64,000 bases of DNA from an uncultured Lachnospiraceae bacterium (GTDB taxonomy: Bacteria > Bacillota > Clostridia > Lachnospirales > Lachnospiraceae). Below, in pieces: positions 58,322 to 64,000 of the stretch. The stretch is from positions 1-64,000 of the forward strand of contig CADAIL010000002.1 of the NCBI GenBank assembly GCA_902788035.1. Reading direction: 5' to 3'. Position 1 is the first letter of the stretch; each line of letters opens with the position of its first letter. A model generated the notes under the pieces. The model did not search any database. It was not told where the DNA came from and worked only from the letters and a program-made list of their open reading frames with translations. Position numbers and translations under genes: made by a program.

Positions 58322-59392
58322 ATGTCACCGGTTTATTATGATAATACATTTGACAGGCTGAACGAAGCCTATGAGAATTCAAAGATACGTTCAAAGCGCG
58401 TGTGTATCGTAGGCGACACGAATACCGCTCCGCTTTATGCCGAGGCCGTAGAAAAGGCCATAAACAGTCATTTTGATGAAGTCTTCATTTTTACCTTCAA
58501 AGCGGGTGAGGAACACAAAAACCTCGGCTCCATTGAGGAGCTGTATGCATTCCTGCTCGAGCATCATTTTGACCGTCATGATTCACTGCTTGCCCTCGGC
58601 GGCGGTGTTGTCGGCGATATGACAGGCTTTGCCGCAGCCACATACAAAAGAGGCATCTCCTTCGTTCAAGTCCCCACGACACTGCTGGCTATGGTAGATT
58701 CCAGCATTGGCGGTAAGACAGGCGTTGATTTCATGGGATATAAGAATATGGTCGGCGCTTTCCACATGCCGGAATTCGTCTACGAAAATCCGTCAGTCCT
58801 CAGAACACTTGACGACGATCAGTTCGCGTCCGGCATGGGAGAGGTCCTCAAATCAGCCCTTCTCGGCGACGAAGAGTTCTTCGAGTGGATCCTCGACAAT
58901 ATGGACGGCATCATTGAACATGAGCCGGAGACCATACTTGAAATGGTACGCAGGACTGCGGATATAAAACTCTCTATTGTCGAGAGAGATCCCACCGAGA
59001 AAGGTGAGAGAGCCCTTCTTAATCTCGGCCATACAATAGGCCACGCAATAGAAAAGTACATGAACTTCAACATGTCTCACGGCAAATGTGTCGCTCTCGG
59101 ATGCATCGCCGCTGCCGCGATCAGCGAAAAGCGAGGCTTTCTCGGTACCGATGAGCTGTTTGAGATCCGTGATATGTGCGTAGCCTTTGACCTCCCGATG
59201 TTCGCGGACGGCATCAATAATGATGAGATTCTCAGGATCACAAAAGAGGACAAGAAGATGGCAGCCGGCAAAATCCGCTTCATTCTCCTTGACAGAATCG
59301 GTCACGCCTTCATCTGTGACGATCTGACAGACGAAGACCTGCTGGCCGGCATAAAATTTATAAACGGAGACGAAATATCTTACGAGGATTGA
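58322..59392 (+). CDS. aroB: 3-dehydroquinate synthase
   Basis: 356 aa. GEEHKNLGSIEELYAFLLEHHFDRHDSLLALGGGVVGDMTGFAAATYKRGISFVQVPTTLLAMVDSSIGGKTGVDF is the NAD-binding and substrate core; metal ligands in ALLNLGHTIGHAIEKYMNFNMSHGKCVALG. Second step of the shikimate pathway. It stands between sepF and lspA, where ylmH and divIVA are often found in related genomes; here they are absent. Confidence 0.96.
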   Translation: MSPVYYDNTFDRLNEAYENSKIRSKRVCIVGDTNTAPLYAEAVEKAINSHFDEVFIFTFKAGEEHKNLGSIEELYAFLLEHHFDRHDSLLALGGGVVGDMTGFAAATYKRGISFVQVPTTLLAMVDSSIGGKTGVDFMGYKNMVGAFHMPEFVYENPSVLRTLDDDQFASGMGEVLKSALLGDEEFFEWILDNMDGIIEHEPETILEMVRRTADIKLSIVERDPTEKGERALLNLGHTIGHAIEKYMNFNMSHGKCVALGCIAAAAISEKRGFLGTDELFEIRDMCVAFDLPMFADGINNDEILRITKEDKKMAAGKIRFILLDRIGHAFICDDLTDEDLLAGIKFINGDEISYED

Positions 59393-59394
59393 TT

Positions 59395-59907
59395 ATGGAC
59401 AAGACTTCATTTGCAGGAAAGGCTGTGGCTTTGGCATCTGTTGCCGCGCTGACTCTGCTCGACCAGATTACAAAGATACTTGCTGCTGACCGCCTGGCGG
59501 ATGGTCCCTTCGTGATCATCCCCGGTGTATTCGAGCTCAGATATCTGGAAAACCGGGGCGCAGCCTTCGGCATGTTGCAGAATCAGCGGGTATTCTTCCT
59601 GGTGCTGACAGTTGCGTTTCTCGCAATCATCACATATATATATTTGAGGATACCCGCCGACCGGAAATATCTGCCCCTCCGGATTCTTTCGATCGTCGTG
59701 ACCGCAGGAGCAATCGGCAACTTCATCGACCGGCTTATACTTGTATATGTCAGAGATTTCCTGTACTTTTCTCTGATTGATTTTCCGATTTTCAATGTCG
59801 CAGACATATATGTCACGGTATCTGCCTTCGCATTCTTTCTGCTGATTCTCGTTTATTATAAAGATTCGGATCTGGAATTCCTCTCCGACAAAAAGGACAC
59901 CGAATAA
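59395..59907 (+). CDS. lspA: Lipoprotein signal peptidase (signal peptidase II)
   Basis: 170 aa from ATG 59395 (GAGG seven bases upstream; the in-frame TTG 59389 lacks a site). Four membrane helices; catalytic motifs ENRGAAFGML, GAIGNFIDRLILVYVRDFL and FNVADIYVTVSAF with the two aspartates. Cleaves prolipoproteins. Overlaps the next start (TAATG). Confidence 0.95.
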   Translation: MDKTSFAGKAVALASVAALTLLDQITKILAADRLADGPFVIIPGVFELRYLENRGAAFGMLQNQRVFFLVLTVAFLAIITYIYLRIPADRKYLPLRILSIVVTAGAIGNFIDRLILVYVRDFLYFSLIDFPIFNVADIYVTVSAFAFFLLILVYYKDSDLEFLSDKKDTE

Positions 59908-60830
59908 TGTCACAGGAAAACATCTTTTTATCTGTACCGCCCGAGTTTTCTGATACACGGGCGGACCGCTTTCTGTCAGAGCAGCTTCCCGATCTCTCGA
60001 GATCCCGTATCCAGCAGCTTATATCTGACGGCAATATCACAGTTAACGGAAAAGCTGTCAAGAGCAGCCGTAAATTGACCGGCGGAGAGTGCGTGGAAGT
60101 ACATATTCCGGAGACGGCCGGCACTGAAATCCTGCCGCAGAATATCCCTCTCGATATTCTTTATGAGGACGACGATGTTCTGATTGTTAATAAGCCCAAA
60201 GGCATGACTGTCCACCCTGCCCCGGGACATCCGGAAGGTACGCTTGTGAACGCGGTCATGTATCACTGCGGGGACAGCCTTTCCGGGATCAACGGCGAGG
60301 TCCGGCCGGGTATCGTCCACAGGATCGATAAGAATACAACAGGCTCCCTTGTCATATGTAAGAATGATGCAGCCCACCGGGACATTGCCGCACAGCTGGA
60401 GTCCCATTCCATAACAAGACGATATCGGGGCATTGTTCACGGCAATATACGTGAGGATGAGGGTACGATCACCGGAAATATCGGCAGAGATCCGCGCGAC
60501 AGAAAGCGCATGGCTATCGTCCCCAAAGGCGGAAAGCCGGCTGTGACCCACTACAGGGTACTTGAGAGATTTGGCAGCTACACATACTGCGAATTTGTTC
60601 TGGAAACCGGCAGAACACATCAGATACGCGTCCACATGGCATCAAAGGGCCATCCTCTGCTCGGAGATGATGTTTACGGGCCGAAGAAGAGCGCATTTGC
60701 GCTTGAAGGACAGACCCTGCACGCAATGGTACTCGGTTTCAGGCATCCGGGAACCGGACAATATGTAGAATTTACCGCGCCCCTGCCGGACTATTTCGAA
60801 AAACTTCTGGTCAATCTGCGCCGCAGGTAA
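59907..60830 (+). CDS. RluD-family pseudouridine synthase
   Basis: 307 aa. S4 RNA-binding domain (ADRFLSEQLPDLSRSRIQQLISDGNITVNGKAVKSSRKLTGGECVEV) then catalytic HRIDKNTTGSLVICKND with the Asp, and QIRVHMASKGHPLLGDDVYG. Modifies 23S rRNA helix 69 in the RluD type. The lspA-rluD pair is standard in Firmicutes. Confidence 0.94.
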   Translation: MSQENIFLSVPPEFSDTRADRFLSEQLPDLSRSRIQQLISDGNITVNGKAVKSSRKLTGGECVEVHIPETAGTEILPQNIPLDILYEDDDVLIVNKPKGMTVHPAPGHPEGTLVNAVMYHCGDSLSGINGEVRPGIVHRIDKNTTGSLVICKNDAAHRDIAAQLESHSITRRYRGIVHGNIREDEGTITGNIGRDPRDRKRMAIVPKGGKPAVTHYRVLERFGSYTYCEFVLETGRTHQIRVHMASKGHPLLGDDVYGPKKSAFALEGQTLHAMVLGFRHPGTGQYVEFTAPLPDYFEKLLVNLRRR

Positions 60831-60887
60831 TACAATTATATTACACCCTCGCCGGGGTTACTCAGTAAATATGAGGTTTGAGACCGT

Positions 60888-62360
60888 ATGAATAAAAAAC
60901 TCTTAGAACAACTGCGTACATATGGACTGTTTGCCTTCACCCTCATAGCAGCAGCTATGCTGCTTTATTTTCTGCTGTTCCGCGGAGCCGTCATAGCGAG
61001 CGGAATTGCCAAGGTGAACTCTGTCATAGCGCCGCTCGTTTACGGCTTTGTTCTTTCCTATGTACTGACACCGGTCATGCAGCAGATTGAGCAGCTGCTG
61101 CTTTACATTTGTACAAAGCTGAGCATTCATCCCGAAAAAAGAGGTATGAGCACGATCCGCGTCGTATCCTCGATTCTGAGCGTTCTGGTCCTCGTCATTA
61201 CGATCTACACATTGATTGCCCAGCTGCTCCCGGGACTGGTCACCAGTATAAGAAGCATCACGATCAGTTTCCCGATCTATGTTGCCAACATCCGCAGTTG
61301 GATCGCAGCGCATATCACAGATCCGGAGTTCGACTCACAGTCCACTGAACTATTAAATGAATTCGAAACATATGTTGAGACATTCTTCTCGGAGAAGATG
61401 AATCCTTACATCGACACGATCATGCAGCATCTGTCGGATTCAGTCCGCGATTTTGTCGTATTCTTCAGCAACACATTGATCGGCATGATCGTATCTGTCT
61501 ACGTCATGGTCTCCGGCGAGAAAATGAGCTCAAGATTACGCAGATTCCTCTATGCAGTCCTGCCGATTCCGACAGCCAACCGGATCATAGCCAATCTCCG
61601 CACAATCGATGAAAAATTCGGCGGTTTCCTTCTCGGCAAGATCATTGATTCATTTATCATCGGAGTCATCTGCTATATCTGCTGCAGATTCATGCGTATC
61701 CCGTACACATCACTGGTAGCCGTTATCATCGGAGTGACAAATATCATTCCGTTCTTCGGACCTTTCATCGGTGCTGTACCGACCGCATTCATTGTTTTCT
61801 GTGTCAATCCGCTGAAAGCTCTTTACTTTATCATTCTCGTATTTTTACTGCAGCAGTTCGACGGAAATATTCTGGGGCCAAGGATCCTCGGCAGCTCCGT
61901 CGGCGTGTCGAGTTTCATGGTCCTGGTCGCCATTCTTCTGGGAAACGGCTTCCTCGGAGTTGTTGGCATGATCATAGCGGTCCCTCTTGCGGCGCTTCTG
62001 ACATCATTTGTCCAGTCCTTCGTCCTCAGATTCCTGGACAGTAAAAATCTGCCGGGCGAAATTGAAGCCTACCACCATCTTGATCATGTAGATCCCACGT
62101 CGCGTCAGATTGTCTCGGAGAAGGATCCGAATGAACGTCAGAGCCTCTATACAAGGCTGAAGCGCAGGAATGCTCTCTATCAGAAATACGAACAGCCGAT
62201 TGAACAGAATCCATGGGACCTGACCATGGAGGAGATCAGAGAGGAAGATTCCGAACTTCTTCTTGAACGAAAAGCAGAAGAGGAGTTCAAGAAGAAAAAG
62301 AAAACAATCACATCTGCGGAACAAAAGGAACCTGAAGAACAGGATACCTCCACACAGTAA
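60888..62360 (+). CDS. AI-2E family membrane protein
   Basis: 490 aa, about eight membrane helices: signatures LGKIIDSFIIGVICYICC, IIGVTNIIPFFGPFIGAVPTAFIVF, DGNILGPRILGSSVGVSSFMVLVAILLGNGFLGVVGMIIAVPLAALL. The C-terminal ~90 residues are highly charged and end in a KKKKTITSAEQKEPEEQ tail. Family members export small signals or ions; the substrate here is unknown. Confidence 0.9.
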   Translation: MNKKLLEQLRTYGLFAFTLIAAAMLLYFLLFRGAVIASGIAKVNSVIAPLVYGFVLSYVLTPVMQQIEQLLLYICTKLSIHPEKRGMSTIRVVSSILSVLVLVITIYTLIAQLLPGLVTSIRSITISFPIYVANIRSWIAAHITDPEFDSQSTELLNEFETYVETFFSEKMNPYIDTIMQHLSDSVRDFVVFFSNTLIGMIVSVYVMVSGEKMSSRLRRFLYAVLPIPTANRIIANLRTIDEKFGGFLLGKIIDSFIIGVICYICCRFMRIPYTSLVAVIIGVTNIIPFFGPFIGAVPTAFIVFCVNPLKALYFIILVFLLQQFDGNILGPRILGSSVGVSSFMVLVAILLGNGFLGVVGMIIAVPLAALLTSFVQSFVLRFLDSKNLPGEIEAYHHLDHVDPTSRQIVSEKDPNERQSLYTRLKRRNALYQKYEQPIEQNPWDLTMEEIREEDSELLLERKAEEEFKKKKKTITSAEQKEPEEQDTSTQ

Positions 62361-62406
62361 AAGATCTCAACAAAAGAGCTGTTCATATGTCAGGTAAAAA
62401 CAAGTT

Positions 62407-62438
62407 AAAGGGCCTCCATGGAGTGGAGACCCTTTTTT
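62407..62438. terminator. Convergent terminator
   Basis: AAAGGG-C-CTCC / GGAG-A-CCCTTT with a 7-nt loop and TTTTTT on the plus strand; A-rich on the left so it may also end the leftward lactate permease transcript. Confidence 0.75.
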
Positions 62439-62481
62439 ATTGCGCTATATTTCAAGGATTGATAATCTGATTGATTATCTG

Positions 62482-64000
62482 TCAGACCAGGCCAAGCATC
62501 TGGAACACGAAGCAGATAATGCCGCCGATGGCTGCGAAGAGGACTGTGTAGAGGGCTGTCTTGCTGAGGATCTTGCTCTCAACACCGCTCAGGTTGACGG
62601 CCGCGGTTCCGATAGCGATCGACTGCGGGCAGATCATCTTTCCGATACCTGCGCCCATCAGGTTAGCTGCTGCCAGCCATACCGGCTCGGCGCCGATTGC
62701 ATTGGCCGTCTCGACCTGAAGCTGACCGAACAGCGCTGTTGTCGATGTTCCGGATCCTGTGACGAAACCGCCGATCGTTCCGATGAGCGGAGAAATAAGC
62801 GGGAAGTAGGATCCTGTTACAGCTACGAGAACTTTCGCTATATCACTGATCATACCGCTGTAGCCCATAATCTTGGCTACTGCGAGGACGGAGCAGATCG
62901 TGAGGATCGTCTTCACATTGTTCTTCACGGTCGTTCCAAGAACACCGAGAATCGTTCCGACGCTTGCCCCCTGAATCAGACCGCCGATGAAGCCTGCGAT
63001 AAGAATCAGGACACCCGGTGTATTGATCCAGTAGAAGGTGAGCGTTGCCGGATTTTCACCTGCATAAAAGCTGATCTTGGAGTTAATTGACGCAAGCGGA
63101 TCATGGATGATCGGGACCAGGGTGGAGGAGAGAAGCAGGAAGAAGAAAATCAGTATGAACGGCGACCAGGCGACCGCTGCCTCGCCGAGCGTCATATTGA
63201 GACCGCCTCCGCTTTCTACCTCGTATTCCGGATATTTCTTCATCGGGAGTTTCTTAGCGGCAATAATCATGACCACCATAGATACGATGGCACCCAGAAT
63301 ATCCGGGAGGTCAGGACCGATGATATTGGCTGCAATATACTGCGGTACAAGGAAAGCAATGTCCGCGATGAGAATGAACGGCACAAGGCCTCTCAGGGCT
63401 TTCACGCCTCCACCGATAACGATGACCGCGATAAACGGAATAATGAAGGAGACGACCAGCTGAATGAGGGCTACATGACCGGCAATATTTACTACATCCA
63501 TGCCGGTGATATTGGCCATCGTCGTTGTCGGAACACCAACAGAGCCGAAAGCGGTCGGCGTTGAGTTAATGATCAGACAGGAGACAATAGAAAGAAGCGG
63601 ATCGAATCCAAGTCCCACAAGAATACCGGCCGGAATCGCGACAGCAGTGCCGAATCCGGCCATGCCTTCCATGAAATTGCCGAATCCGAATGCAATGAGC
63701 AGCATCAGGATACGTTTGTCCGTGGAGACGCCGGCAAGCATGGCCTTGATCTTCTCCATCGCACCAGTCTTAAGCGTCAGGTTGTAAGTGAACAGTGCGG
63801 CAAGGATAACGATGATAATCGGCCATAACGCGTTGCAGATGCCTTCCAATGCGGCTGTCGCCGTATTAATAACGCTGAGGTGCCATCCGACGATTGCAAT
63901 GACAACTGTGAATGCAAATGCAATCAAACAAGCCTTGTATCCCGGAAACTTCAGGATACTCATTGCCACGATCAACCAGATGATGGGCAGCAGTGCGAGA
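62482..64000 (-). CDS. L-lactate permease family protein (5' end outside window)
   Basis: At least 506 aa, open to the window edge, where the frame reads LALLPIIWLIVAMSILKFPG; the true start lies to the right. LctP features: FGFGNFMEGMAGFGTAVAIPAGILVGLGFDPL, CLIINSTPTAFGSVGVPTTTM, GFVTGSGTSTTALFGQLQVETA, ANLMGAGIGKMICPQSIAIGTAAV. About a dozen membrane helices; transports lactate or glycolate. Convergent with the AI-2E gene. Confidence 0.93.
   Translation of the reverse strand, partial: LALLPIIWLIVAMSILKFPGYKACLIAFAFTVVIAIVGWHLSVINTATAALEGICNALWPIIIVILAALFTYNLTLKTGAMEKIKAMLAGVSTDKRILMLLIAFGFGNFMEGMAGFGTAVAIPAGILVGLGFDPLLSIVSCLIINSTPTAFGSVGVPTTTMANITGMDVVNIAGHVALIQLVVSFIIPFIAVIVIGGGVKALRGLVPFILIADIAFLVPQYIAANIIGPDLPDILGAIVSMVVMIIAAKKLPMKKYPEYEVESGGGLNMTLGEAAVAWSPFILIFFFLLLSSTLVPIIHDPLASINSKISFYAGENPATLTFYWINTPGVLILIAGFIGGLIQGASVGTILGVLGTTVKNNVKTILTICSVLAVAKIMGYSGMISDIAKVLVAVTGSYFPLISPLIGTIGGFVTGSGTSTTALFGQLQVETANAIGAEPVWLAAANLMGAGIGKMICPQSIAIGTAAVNLSGVESKILSKTALYTVLFAAIGGIICFVFQMLGLV

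Overview
The window is chromosomal DNA of a Gram-positive anaerobe of the Clostridia, most likely Lachnospiraceae or a relative. This rests on gene order (miaB-mutS-mutL-miaA-methionine gamma-lyase-like; radC-mreBCD-PBP2-rodA; adaptor-yggS-sepF) and on the start codons, strong purine-rich ribosome binding sites and terminators. Three blocks are present: a type I-C CRISPR locus end (1-1170), a complete prophage of about 32.3 kb (about 1440-33735), and host core genes (33736-64000).

CRISPR end. cas2 is followed by a leader and an array of ten 33-bp repeats. The distal repeats are degenerate. Spacer 4 (762-796) encodes the same conserved motif, in the same frame, as the prophage's HUH replication gene, and a TTC motif sits at the expected PAM position there. 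It looks like a record of an earlier encounter with a relative of this phage.

Prophage. A large serine integrase (1585-3267) has inserted the phage inside miaB, at the codons for the invariant FGCQMN motif that holds an iron-sulfur cysteine. The displaced host 5' end remains at 1234-1476. The phage's right end supplies a new promoter, ribosome binding site and first ~50 codons, so a full-length chimeric miaB is rebuilt at 33577-35013. The lysogeny module runs leftward: a CI-like repressor and two YjcQ-family paralogs. The lytic operon runs rightward from a TTGACA/TATATT promoter covered by four repressor-operator-like palindromes. Between integrase and repressor module lies a candidate structured RNA (about 3336-3423) that matches, as a perfect 21-nt reverse complement, the leader of the lytic operon. 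Early genes include a tRNA-Gln, a PcfK/AcrIIA9-like and PcfJ-like pair, HNH proteins and a HUH rolling-circle-type Rep. Late genes are HNH, portal, a MuF protein ending in a Ntox50-like toxin domain, a probable immunity protein, terminase large subunit, scaffold, capsid, head-tail connectors, tail tube, G/GT chaperones with a -1 frameshift site, tape measure, Dit, tail endopeptidase, a SGNH-hydrolase tail protein, holin and CHAP-like endolysin. A leftward membrane acyltransferase between tail and lysis genes looks like a lysogenic conversion gene. The phage is siphovirus-like.

Host block. miaB, mutS, mutL and miaA are followed by a PLP enzyme, a 678-bp non-coding stretch with a long hairpin and a 62-bp tandem repeat array, two FAD proteins, the rod-shape/elongasome operon (radC-mreB-mreC-mreD-PBP2-rodA-D,D-carboxypeptidase), a small P-loop protein, the adaptor-yggS-sepF group, aroB, lspA, an rluD-type pseudouridine synthase, an AI-2E family membrane protein and, convergent, a lactate permease cut by the window edge.
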